DNA of 64,000 nucleotides from Sitta carolinensis (lineage: Eukaryota > Chordata > Aves > Passeriformes > Sittidae). The stretch spans positions 31,901,870-31,965,869 of the forward strand of contig JAVUNC010000006.1 in NCBI GenBank assembly GCA_032173965.1, given 5' to 3'. How positions within the stretch are numbered: the first letter of the stretch is position 1; each line of letters begins with the position of its first letter. A program made the position numbers and the translations under genes. Positions 52,569 through 63,400 of the stretch are shown here, piece after piece. The notes beneath the pieces were generated by a model that searched no databases, was not told where the DNA came from, and was given only the letters and a program-made list of their open reading frames with translations.

Positions 52569-53685
52569 CAGGTCCCCTGCATCACACGCGCCTCTGGAGA
52601 TGCACACCTGGCGGTCACGCTAGATTTCCTGCCCAGCTTGCTCATCCATCAGCCTGGTTTCAAAACACTCGGCTCCCTCTCTCACCACGGCTGTGAAGAA
52701 CTCCCGACGGCTCGATCTTATATCTTTTCATGGCTGAGCTGTTGGAACTTCATTTTCAGCTTCTCTCCTCGTTTCCAGGATGTACTGTTCAACATTACAC
52801 AATGAACATATTTTGTCCCTTTTCTTATGTTTGTCTCTGTTCCTCACAGACATTGTTATCACTTTTCGCATGAAAAATTCAGTGTATTCGTTCACCCATT
52901 GGTTCTGAAAAACTTTTGACGCCCACACAAAAAGTAGGATATTAAAAATGTACATCCTAATAGATTGAAAGCTTTTTTGTGTGTTTCATGTGGGATTTTT
53001 AACCCTTTTGACGTGCACACATTAGTTTCATCTCTTAGGCTGAAGTCTTTGACCATGTTTTTACTACTTCAACATATTGCAGGGGTCTGAACCAAGGCCG
53101 ATGAGAATATGAGTGTATGCCACCATCAGAAGTACGTGGAAAATCAGCTTTGCGCTGGGATTTTGAAGTCTGGAGGACAAAACAGACCATGCTTCATCAT
53201 GTGTGCTGTGAGCTCCATGCTACTTTGTCTATCTACTGTTGCATTGCTACAGCAGGAGGTGGTGGAAAGAAAATCAGCTGTTTTAAATCAGTCCTTTACT
53301 TGAGTGACTATTAATGTGTCTGCCAAAAATGCTTTTATGTCAAGAGGCCCATTAAATAAACAAGTAAAATCCCAAAGAGGCAATGTAATTTTAATATTTT
53401 TTAATTCAGTTGTGTAAATAATGGAATTGTCTCTTTGTAAAGTCTCTCCAAAGTTTTGAAAGGATATTGATTTGTGTGTCAGAAACCATAAATTAACTTC
53501 AAAACAGTGTTAATCTTTCATCATCCAGATAAATTTTAAATGTGTGGGTAAACATCTCTTCATAGCAATTGTGGCCTGGTCAGTCACTGCATCTGCAGCA
53601 ACAGAGAATTACAAAACAGTTTGTGAGAATAGAAGTGTAGTTAAAGTTTCAATACCACAGTGACTTCTGCACTCATTCAATTCTA
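52569..53685. other. Upstream flank, no gene recognised
   Basis: AT content rises sharply at the edge of the CpG island. Only short chance frames are seen (for example 64-65 codons at 53109-53314 in two overlapping frames). No exon with paired splice sites and recognisable protein was found. Confidence 0.6.
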
Positions 53686-53935
53686 TAGAGCATGAGAATT
53701 GTAGAACAGAACTGGAAAGAACCTCAGGAAATAATCTAGTCCATACATCTGTTTTAAATACAATCAGTGACCCTCCAAACAGGGTGTTTCTCCTTACCCA
53801 ATCTCTTCTTTAAAATGTCTAATGAGGAATGTTCCATTCCCTACCAGGCAGTACATAGATGGATTTATTCCACTGGCCATTCTCTAAGGCAGTGTCAAAC
53901 AGGGACATGAAGAAGAAATTATTTTCTTTGTAACA
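53686..53935 (-). mobile_element. Degraded ancient CR1/L3-like fragment, minus orientation
   Basis: The plus strand reads as a decayed version of the CR1 3'-end complement: 'gagaattgtagaacagaactgg', 'aagaacctcaggaaataatctagtcca', 'aatgaggaatgttccattccctaccaggca'. The match is partial and spread over indels, so this is much older than the other CR1 copies here. Its far boundary is uncertain and it may continue to about 54.3 kb. Confidence 0.55.
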
Positions 53936-54568
53936 ACAACTTTCCTTCTGAGAACTGCTCTTTGTGTTTTTCTTTTACCAGTCTAATGGTATTTTGGCCA
54001 TTCCCTGAAAGTGCTCAAAAAGATTTCTAATGGTACCAAGATTTTCCAGTCAGGTTTCCAAATATTTTACTGTACTGTTCAACAAGTTTAGGAAATTAAT
54101 GAGAATCCATGCATTCCTTTACATGCCAGTAAATATTATTCCCTCTTCTTGATCTCAACTAGGAATTTGGCTAACTTATCTTGGAAGACAGTGCCAATTA
54201 AAACCAGTCTTTGTAGAAATATGTAGAAATATTTGCAGAGAAATTGCTCCTTTACTTGGTAGAACTTTTTAACCTTATTCTTTACTTGGAGGAGTTTTAG
54301 GTTCACTGGAACAGCATTTCTATTTGCAAAAGCCATCCAAATCATCATTGTACTTTGTTCTAGAAAATTATTATTAATCACTGCAATATTCTCAATCTCC
54401 AAACTATTAATTTTTCATTCATATTTTTTAAGCCTGACAAAGGAAAAAAAATCACTGTTTAGTTTTCACTTTTGATTTTCCTCTTTTTCTGACATGTTAG
54501 TGAAACAGCATGGTTTGTACTGTTTAAGATGCAAATAATTTCTGAGGAACATAAATTATATGTGTTTG

Positions 54569-55497
54569 TAGAATCATAAGCCATTAATTTCAAAAGACCT
54601 CTAAGATCAAGTCCAACTGTTAACCTGACATTGCACTGTTCACCACTAAATGATGTCTCCAGGTGCCACGTTCAGATGCCTTTTGAACAATTCCAGGGAT
54701 TGTAATTTCACCAGTTTGCTAGGCAGACTGTTCCAATGCCTGACCACCCTTTCAGTGAAGAAATTTTTCCTAATATCCAATCAAAGCCTCCTCTGGTGCA
54801 ATCTGAGGACATTTCCTCTTGTCCTGTTACTTGTTACTTGGGAGAAGAGACTGATCCCCAGTCCATTAAAACCTCCTTTCAGGTAGTTGTGGAGTACAAT
54901 AAGGTCCCCCCTGAGCCTCCTCTTCTCTAGGACAAACAAGCCCAGCTCTTTCCTAATGTGCTCCAGACCCTTCACCAGCTCCACTGCCCTTCTCCTGACT
55001 CGCTCCACTGAACACAGCACTGAATTCACCAGGGCTGAGTGCAGGGGGGACAATCCCTGCCCTGCTCCTGCTGGTCACCATTGCTGACACAGGCCAGGAT
55101 GCCATTGGCCTGCTTGGCCACCTGGGCACACCTGGCTTGTGTTCAGCAGCTATTGACCAGCAACCCCAGGTCCTTTTCCACTGCAGTTTCCCAGCCTGTA
55201 GCCTAGCAGGTGTGGGCAGAACCTGGCACTTGGTCTTATTGAAACTCATACAATTGGCCTCAGCCCATCAATCCAGCCTGCCGTGATCCATCTGAAGAAT
55301 TTTCCCACCCTATGGTAGATCAAGACTCCTGCCTGGTTTGGTGTCATCTGCAAATTAACTGAGGGTGCCGTTGATGCCCTCATCCAGGCCATCGATAAAG
55401 ATGGTTAACAGGACTGGCCCCAACACTGAACCTGGGGAACATCACTGGTGACCAGCCACCAGATGGATGCCACTCTATTTGCCACCACCCTTCAAGC
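54569..55497 (-). mobile_element. CR1 LINE fragment (0.93 kb), minus orientation
   Basis: The plus strand starts tagaatcataagccatt and runs through canonical CR1 complement blocks: 'gtccaactgttaacctgaca', 'tccaatgcctgaccaccctttcag', 'ggtcccccctgagcctcctcttctc', 'aggccatcgataaagatggttaacaggac' and 'gaacctggggaacatcactgg'. On the minus strand, ORF2 C-terminal peptides remain readable ([36 protein letters not shown]), with a small in-frame loss compared with the usual LEH-SYEERLRELG pattern. It is 5'-truncated with broken frames and is the largest mobile-element remnant in the window. Confidence 0.93.
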
Positions 55498-57022
55498 TTT
55501 TAATTATGATCCTACAAAATACAAAACTTTATTTCTTCATCTTCCTCCAAAAAACATTTTGGATATGAATTGATTTATAATAGCTCTGTGGGTTCTTCTG
55601 TAAAACAAATATTTTATATATGCTTCTGTCTTTCAGGAATCCAGAGCTTGAATGAGACCTGATAGTGTCTTGCACACCTTGTGTCCAGCTTTCTCATCAA
55701 AATATCTAGACCACTTAAAAGACTATGTCAAAATTTGCTATTTCTGTGGACAAACGTTGTAGCACCCAGATAAAAATGCAGACATGATTGTATAATATTA
55801 TTCTTAAAAACAAGCAAATATGCTCTTTAATTGGCTTTAAAGCCGTTTGCTAAAAAGACCACATTTTTCAGTACAGTGGAACACAACTCAATTAGAGAAT
55901 AGTTGGGTTTGTCAGTTTTCCTGGGGCATAGTAGGAAATCCTTTCTTGCACTGCATGTGCACATAAGCTCTGCCTTTGCTTCAAAAAGCAGACCTAACAA
56001 AATATGACAATTGAGTCTTGCTGCCAAACAGGATTTTAAATGGGCTTGTATCTGTACAGCCCCACTTACCATATGTTGTATTTAGATACCTTAGGCAATG
56101 CAGTACCAATTTTAAGCTTTTCATCCTGATATCACATTTAAGTCTTTCATCTGTGCAAAGGGAAACTAAGTTCCCACTTTAGGCAGATAAGTTAATACTG
56201 GTTTCTTGCTGCATTTTAATACGCTTTTATGCTATTTCCTTTGAACCCCATTTTAAACCTACTGTTGAGTTATTGCAGCAGGTTGAAATCACACAAGGCA
56301 ATTAATTCCCTTAATGAAGAATCAACCACAGTAACATGTAGTATCCAGTCTTAAGACATTCTCTCTGATGGACTCTTCCTACTCAGCATATCATAAAGGA
56401 GGCAAAGTGAATTTTTCACATGAAGTTTGGCTGAACTGAATCACCAAAAGGAAATTCTATTTTTTTTCCTTCCTCCCTTCCTTCCTCCCTCCCTTTCTTG
56501 TACAGCCCTTAAATTTCAAGCCAATTTCACTTCACAGAATGAAAATGCCCCATCTTGCTTCCCAGGTCCCTTGGGCAATACTGGGGCAGTTACTCAGGGA
56601 GTCACCGTCAAACTGGGAATGGAGGTGGTTTGAACTGGCCATTAATAAAGAGTAAAAATCAGGGGTATGCTTACATACTCCGTTAAAAAGCACAAGTGCT
56701 TGAGTCCATGTTGCAGACTGATGTCTCCTCTAGCTCCGGATCTAGCATCCCCTCCTGAGTGAGCATAGGCACAGCTTTTCTTTCACAAAGGTGGGAAAGT
56801 ACTATTCCTCTTTAGAGTATATCGGAAGGAGCTCACTGTTTAAAGGGATAAACCCAGAAGAGGGAAACTTTAGTTCCACGACCAACCACCCCCAAGATGA
56901 ACCAAGCAGTTCCTGGTTCCTTGGGTGCATATCTCCTACAAAAGTCTGGCATTGGGAACCTGATGTGCTCCTCAAGCCACTTTGAGGGCAAATGTCTGCA
57001 GAAAGACAAGTAAGCCACTACT
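55498..57022. other. Upstream flank between CR1 and purine tract; includes a 40-nt pyrimidine run
   Basis: No gene was recognised. Positions 56460-56499 are an uninterrupted pyrimidine run built of TTCC/CTCC units, the complement type of the purine tract that begins about 520 bp away. The remaining sequence is unique-looking and AT-rich, with chance frames of 60-80 codons. Confidence 0.6.
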
Positions 57023-57116
57023 GAAGAAAGAAAGAAAGAAAGAAAGGAAAGAAAGGAAAGAAAGGAAAGAAAGGAAAGAAAGAGAGGGAGAAAGAAAGGG
57101 AGAAAGAAAGGGAGAA

Positions 57117-57152
<36 letters not shown>

Positions 57153-57430
57153 AAAAAGAAGGAAAGAAAGAAGGAAAGAGAGAAGGAAAGAAGGAAAGAA
57201 AGAAAGAAGGAAAGAAAGAAAGAAGGAAAGAAGGAAAGAAAGAAAGAGAGAAAGAAAGAGAGAAAGAGAGCGAGAAAGAGAGCGAGAAAGAGAGAAAGAA
57301 AGAGAGAGAAGAGAGAGAGAAGAAGAGAGAAAGAGAGGAAAGAGGAGAGAGAAAGAGAGAAAGAGAGAAAGAAATGAGAGAAAGAAGAGAGAGAAGAAGA
57401 GAAAGAAAGAAAGAAAGAAAGAAGAAGAAG

Positions 57431-57469
<39 letters not shown>

Positions 57470-58926
57470 AAAGAAAGAAAGAAAGAAAGAAAGAAGAAGA
57501 AAGAAAGAAGAAGAAAGAGAAGAAAGAAAGAAAGAAGAAAAGAGAAAGAGAAGAAAGAGAGAAGAGAAAGAGAAGAAAGAAGAAAGAAAGAGAAAGAAAG
57601 AAGAGAGAAAGAAAGAAAGAAAGAGAAGAAAGAAAGAGAAGAAAGAAAGAAGAAAGAAAGAAGAAGAAGAAGAAAGAGAAAGAAGAAAGAAAGAAAAGAA
57701 AGAAAGAAAGAAAGAAAAGAAAGAAAAGAAAGAAAGAAAGAAAGAAGAAAGAGAAGAAAGAAAGAAAGAAGAGAAGAAGAAAGAAGAGGAAAGAAGAAGA
57801 AAGAGAAGAAAGAAAGAGAAGAAAGAGAGAGGAGAGAGAGAAAGAGAGAGAAAGAGAGAGAAAAGAAAGAGAGAAAGAGAGAGAAGAAAGAAGAGAAGAG
57901 AAGAAGAAGAAGAAAGAAGAGAGAGAAAAGAGAAGAAAGAAAGAAAAGAAGAGAAAGAAAGAAAGAAAGAAAGAAGAAGAAGAGAAGAAAGAAAAGAGAA
58001 GAGAAGAAGAAAGGAGAAGAAAAGGAGAAGAAAGAAGAGAGAGAAGAAGAGAGAAGAGAGAGAAGAAGAGAGAAGAGAAGAGAGAAAGAAGGAGAAAGAG
58101 AGAGAGAGAGGAGAGGAAGGAAGAGAGAAGGAAGGAGGAAGGAGGAAGGAGAGGAAGGAAGGAGAGGAGAGAAGGAAGGAAGGAAGGAAGGAAGGAAGGA
58201 AGGAAGGAAGGAAGGGAAGGAAGGAAGGAAGGAAGGAAGGAAGGAAGGAAGGAAGGAAGGAAGGAAGGAGGAAGGAAGGAAGGAAGGAAGGAAGGAAGGA
58301 AGGAAGGAAGGAAGGAAGGGAAGGAAGGAAGGAAGGAAGGAAGGAAGGAAGGAAGGAAGGAAGGAAGGAAGGAAGGAAGGAAGGAAGGAAGGAAGGAAGG
58401 AAGGAAGGAAGGAAGGAAGGAAGGAAGGAAGGAAGGAAGGAAGGAAGGAAGGAAGGAAGGAAGGAAGGAAAGAAGGAAGGAAGGAAGGAAGGAAGGAAGG
58501 AAGGAAGGAAGGAAGGAAGGAAGGAAGGAAGGAAGGAAGGAAGGAAGAGGAAGGAAGGAAGGAAGGAAGGAAGGAGGAAGGAGGAAGGAAGGAAGGAAGG
58601 AAGGAAGGAAGGAAGGAGAAGGAGAAGGAAGGAAGGAAGGAAGGAAGGAAGGAAGGAAGGAAGGAAGGAAAGGAAGGAGGAGGAAAGGAAGGAAGGAAGG
58701 AAGGAAGGAAGGAAGGAAGGAAGGAAGGAAGGGAAGGAAGAAGGAAGGAAGGAAGGAAGGAAGGAGAAGGAAGGAAGGAAGGAAGGAAGGAAGGAAGGAA
58801 GGAGAAGGAAGGAAGGAAGGAAGGAAGGAAGGAAGGAAGGAAGGAAGGAAGGAAGGAAGAGGAAGGAGAAGGAAGGAAGGAAGGAAGGAAGGAAGGAAGG
58901 AAGGAAGGAAGGAAGGAAGGAAGAAA
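57023..58926 (+). repeat. 1.9-kb polypurine tract: AAAG/AGAG array grading into GGAA tetranucleotide array
   Basis: All 1904 bases are A or G except for C at 57271 and 57283 and T at 57375, so the last 1551 are uninterrupted purine. From 57023 to about 58150 the words are AAAG, AAG and AGAG with irregular phase. From about 58151 onward it is an almost perfect GGAA (AAGG) tetramer array with occasional single-base gains or losses (GGGAA, GGAGAA, GGAGGAA). Frames of up to 720 codons exist on both strands (Ser/Phe/Leu/Pro on one, Lys/Glu/Arg/Gly on the other), but they are repeat translations and not genes. The length is likely to be polymorphic and possibly misassembled. Confidence 0.97.
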
Positions 58927-58938
58927 CTTGGAATACTC

Positions 58939-59472
58939 TGTCTGTAGCGCAGTATTCCAGGCACCCCTGTAAAAGCAAAGCACTCTGGAGCCCACACCCC
59001 ACTTGACGCTGCTGGCCCGGGCTAGCCTTGTCCCCCAGCTGCACAGTCAGGCGCTGCCGCTCCCAGGCTGCAATCAGTCCTTGAACGGTAGAAAGCAGAG
59101 AGGATGTCTGCTCTCTAGGCTCCTGACTCAGCGTCGAGGTCTGAAGTAAAGGTCCAAGAAGGCACTGTAGCAGAGATGTTTATTCTTCTCAAAGGGGGCA
59201 CAGAAGAGGCAGCAGGACCCAAAGCCCAAGCTTTTAACCTGCGTCTTCCTGGGATGTTACCGTCAGGGACAGGTACAATGGGACAGGGTGCGGCCAGCCA
59301 GGGAAAAACCAAGCCCATTGCGGGCTTAACAGGGAGAGACCTCTAGAGGAAAAACAGCTTAACCCACTCAATATTCATAACCACACCCACTGAGAGGACA
59401 GTTTGGCTTTTATGCTAGGTAGTGCTTGTCAAAGAAGTACAGAAATGACTGAAGGAGAAGACAGGCACTACA
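58939..59472 (-). mobile_element. Solo LTR of a different family (about 534 bp), minus orientation
   Basis: Read on the minus strand, it starts TGTAGTGCCTGTCTTCTCC and ends GCGCTACAGACA. A TATA-like TTAAAAG (59236-59242) is followed by AATAAA in gagaagaataaacatc (complement of about 59178-59186) and a GC-rich U5-like region, the order expected of an LTR. Flanks are atactc (58933-58938) and atactg (59473-59478), a 6-bp duplication with one mismatch or a 5-bp one. There is no internal retroviral sequence on either side, so it is a solo LTR. Its proximal boundary lies 12 bp from the end of the GGAA array. It shares no obvious similarity with the 295-bp family in intron 1. Confidence 0.68.
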
Positions 59473-60158
59473 ATACTGTCTGTCCAGCCAGATATCCACT
59501 CCTAGTGCATGTGAGCTCATACTTTCTTTTCCTTTACAGTGGTAAATGAGATTACAATAACAAAGTTTCATTTTTTACACTGTAATCTTTGTTAACATCC
59601 ATGTCTACATATTTTATTTGTCACAAAATGGTCAGGATCAGGCTGGGTTTTTCCTTTTATTTTTCTTCCTCCATGACTGTAAGTGGGTCTGGCTGTATCA
59701 GTAATGGAAGGCTGGAGGTCAGATTTATACCTACCAATTTCTACAGCTTGACAAACAAAAATATCTTTGTAAGTCAAGGTTGCATCATCCCTGCTGACCT
59801 TCTGATATATCACAGCAATCACAAGGGAGGGCAACACTGCCTGACAAATTTCCTGCGGATTACATCCCTTTTGATGGCTATAAACTTCCACTATCGGCAG
59901 CTGTTCTGTACTGGAGGGCTCATTCACACATCATAAAACTAGTTAGTGCCAAGTAATTCAGAAATTAAGCTTGTAACTTTCTCTGTGACTCCTGAATCTG
60001 CACAGCTGCTCACACGAGAATAATAATAGATATTGCTCTCAAAACACTTGTGGGCAAAATATACCTCACGAAAGAGATTTAGACTTAAAACTCTTCTAAA
60101 AGCAGTATCATTAACACATAGATGAGCCATAATAATGCTCAAATTACTAAAACCTAAA
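59473..60158. other. Upstream flank with short open frames on both strands
   Basis: Open frames of 111-115 codons overlap on opposite strands at 59589-59936, and another of 67 codons lies at 59939-60142 on the minus strand. I recognise no domain and see no paired splice sites. I treat them as chance frames, with the reservation noted for the adjacent 60159-60455 segment. Confidence 0.5.
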
Positions 60159-60455
60159 TCATGTAGGATTTAATTCTAACAGGTGAGAAGGCTTCTGAAG
60201 TTCAAAGACCCTCTCCTTGTACTGCGGGCACTGCAGGTTTAACAGCAGATGATCCAAATTGCCGTGATACAGGGGACAGATAATGAAGTACTTGAACATA
60301 GATACAGGGAGCATCATTGCCCTCTACTTCACTCCCAGTCTCCACCAAGGGAAAGATAGGCGCTCATCCCTGTTAGGAGACTGCACTATCCAGAGAGCCC
60401 CAGCCAGCTCCTTGACTGCTCTAAGTGTTGAAAAAATTGTCATTGCTTTGTGTCA
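60159..60455 (-). pseudogene. Possible decayed non-LTR retrotransposon RT C-terminus (weak)
   Basis: On the minus strand one frame is open for 42 codons (60452-60327), meets a single TAG (60326-60324), and continues for 54 codons to a TGA (60161-60159). The second part reads KYFIICPLYHGNLDHLLLN followed by LQCPQYKERVFEL. This resembles the zinc-knuckle motif (CPxC...HLLLxCPxYxxxR) found after the reverse-transcriptase domain of many non-LTR elements, with Tyr in place of the second Cys. CR1 lacks this motif, so the source would be another LINE clade. A chance resemblance is quite possible. Confidence 0.25.
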
Positions 60456-63400
60456 TTTATGAGAGCTGAAAATGCAACAGAAGGGGCAGCAAAAGCAAAA
60501 TCTGGCTCCTCAAACGAGGTCAACCTGCCTGGCCCACCCCCGAGCTCACACACAGGGTGGCTCTTCCTGAAGGATAGAGCTGCTGTCTGTGTTTGCAACC
60601 TGGCCTGAACCCGGCAATCCCAGTCTAGAAAGAAGTTGGGAGAGAAAAGGTGACGGGGAGGTGGGAAAGTAACCAGTAGGGAGAATAACCTCCCCTCCGT
60701 GGAGATGCACATTTATCACAGACAGATACTAAAGTATCTCTTGCAGCCCGGGGGCTGACCCCTCTGCAGTAGTGGGTCAATAAGAGTAAGGGAGATATAA
60801 TATAGTCTTCCTTCTCAATTACATTCTTCTAAGTATTTTGCTACGGAACCATTTGTCTTAGAGATTGCACGTTCAGGTAATGGCTTCAAATCAGTTTATT
60901 TCATGTTACATGACAGAAAGATTCATAATGGATCTGGAAATTGGCACTAATTTAAGAGGCACTCTTTTGAGATGAAGGCAAAACAGAAAATGGTTCATAC
61001 TTATACATTATTAAAAACTTGAGAAATGTCTTGGCTTTTGAAAACATTTATTCCCACCCCAAATTTACATTAGCTGATATAAAGGAATGAATAAAAGATT
61101 GCTGCCAGGCTAGAATACCCAGTTCAGGGTGGATATTTCCTGCAGTAGCCTCCTCTAACCCTGAAGGAAAAGCTGTCTCTACCAGTTCTGCTCGTCATTG
61201 AGTTAAGTGTCTATAAAAAAGCTTCCAACAGTATAAAACATTCCTAGAGGAAATAAATACTACTTTTTTACTCCATTCAAACAGGCTTTTCACCTGTCCT
61301 TAGATCATCCAATCTGTTTGAGACGAGCAATGAGCTCTGCAGTGTGTCTCCTGTCACAGAACATTTGATTTCTTGACATTGACATACCCTGGACACATTA
61401 AAACAAAATATTCATCAACCATAATGTGAATTCAGTTCTGAGTAAGAAATGTCAACATATATTTAAGAACCATATTCCATGACATAATTACCAAGATGTT
61501 AATTAAAAATATTGGAAAGAGGACATATGGCCTTTAGAAGGAGAATTTTATGGTCCCCATTGATGTTCTCAAGAGAATTAGTTTGCAAAAGGCATGCCCC
61601 TGCAAAACTATAAACATATGTAGACTTTCATTTTTTAAGATAGTCAAATACCCAGAAGAAGACAGCACTGCACAGAACTTTGAGAAATTATCTACATCAG
61701 TCCTCTGCCATAAATGCCACATCATAAATGTCACAGCTGGTGTTGATGCTGTATTTTCTTCAAATACTATGATCTCTATATATTGTCCTACTACATTGTT
61801 CCCACTACCCATGAGTCCTGCCTGTGAAAAGCTGACTCTGCTGAGCTTTCAAAGAGCAGGAGACCATAATACATTCTCGTTTTCCTGATATACACTTGAA
61901 AGAGCCAGCATTCTTTGAACTGGTTTAATTCTTCATCTTATTTCACACATCAGAGAAAAAGAGGTTGAATGTATAATGACAGTGCCCAGTAGCCCTCTAA
62001 AAGGGGCAGAAAGGGCAGAGGAGAAAAGGTAGGAGAATTATCTAAGTGAGGCAGAGGGTTCATAAAATAACCCCCACTTATAAAAGCACAGCACAAATGT
62101 TAATTGAGCATTCCTTCAACACGCTTTACAAATATTGTTAAGCTATAATGGAAGAAAAAAAAAAAAAACAGGAACACAGAGGTGATGAGTATTCTCCAAC
62201 ATGGGTGCTGTTACTCTCCACAAACCCATTCAAACCCAGAAATGTTGGTGAGAACTCAATAGTTCAAAGTCACCAGGACAAATGTATCTCAAGAACAAGC
62301 CTGTGGATGTTCTAGTGCAGAATGGCCATGCCAGCACAGAGCCTTGCTGATTATATCAGGTTAGTTCTGGCTTAGAGATCTCCACATTCTGAAATACTGT
62401 CCAAAGACCAGGTCCTAAGCTTGCAGCAGAACTCAGATCTCAGGAGTTCTTTGGTTTTAGTATTGAGTTCAAATTACTTGCCCACTGCACAAAATAATAT
62501 GAATGGGACTATTTAATTCTATAATATTTTAGAGGCAAACAACAAGGAGAAAAACTCAGTAATATCCCATGGGAAATGGTAAAAATGTTGACAGCTCTGG
62601 CATGGATAAAAGAGGAAATAGAAGAAAAAGCAGGACCTGTGCCATGGTGAGGTCTGCCACAAATGTGCTATGAAAGGATGAGTAACTGAAGCATTTTTAG
62701 CCACTAGTAGGCTTAGTTAATAGGAGAGTAAATAGTGGTAAAGAAGAAGGGAGTGATTTTTCACTACTCAGATGCAGAGTGGGGAAACCTTACAGGAAAT
62801 TATGGACCATGCTAAATACAAATTTCCATTTCACAAGGCTTTCTCAGAGCATTTTTTTTAGACTTGGGTTTGGCTGGTGGGGAAAACTGATAGAATTAAA
62901 TACATGTGGGTGAAAGCTGTAGTGGACTGGAATTGCAGAGATTGTGACATAATAACTGACATGTTCTGAGATGTAACCCAATCTTCTAAGAGATGTAAGC
63001 TTTAAAGTGCTGAAGTACTAAAGTGAACATTTGGAGTGCAGATAGGGCATACTGGCAGATATTGCTGTGCTCTACTGCTGGGTTGAAGGCAGAGTGTCCA
63101 ATCTTCTAAGGGAGAGAAAAAAGTAAAAATGCTGAATGAAGACCATAAACAAGGTTCCCTCAAGCTCAGGGGTCTGTAGGAGGGCTCTGAAGTGAAAGAA
63201 ATCAGTGAAGGCAGGGAAATCTCACCATTCTAATGAAAAATAAAATACAAACCTTAGAGCTTTATGAGACAAGTATAGGGACCCCAGTCAGTCCTCATCA
63301 GAGACATTCCTACATCGCAGAAAACATCGGTACATCTGGTACTGAGAGGCAAATGAAGTAGAAAGATCCAGCTCTGATCAACCTGCCTGAAGAACACCTG

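Noticed and set aside
51533..52805. Frames of 175-413 codons across the CpG island on both strands
   Set aside because: GC-rich DNA has few stop codons. Several of these frames begin at GTG or TTG and not ATG, and none has a domain. Only the nine codons at 51939-51965 match a known protein.
56833..59044. Open frames of 532-720 codons on both strands
   Set aside because: They are translations of the AAAG/GGAA purine tract (Ser-Phe-Leu-Pro or Lys-Glu-Gly-Arg repeats). They lack stop codons only because the repeat lacks the necessary bases.
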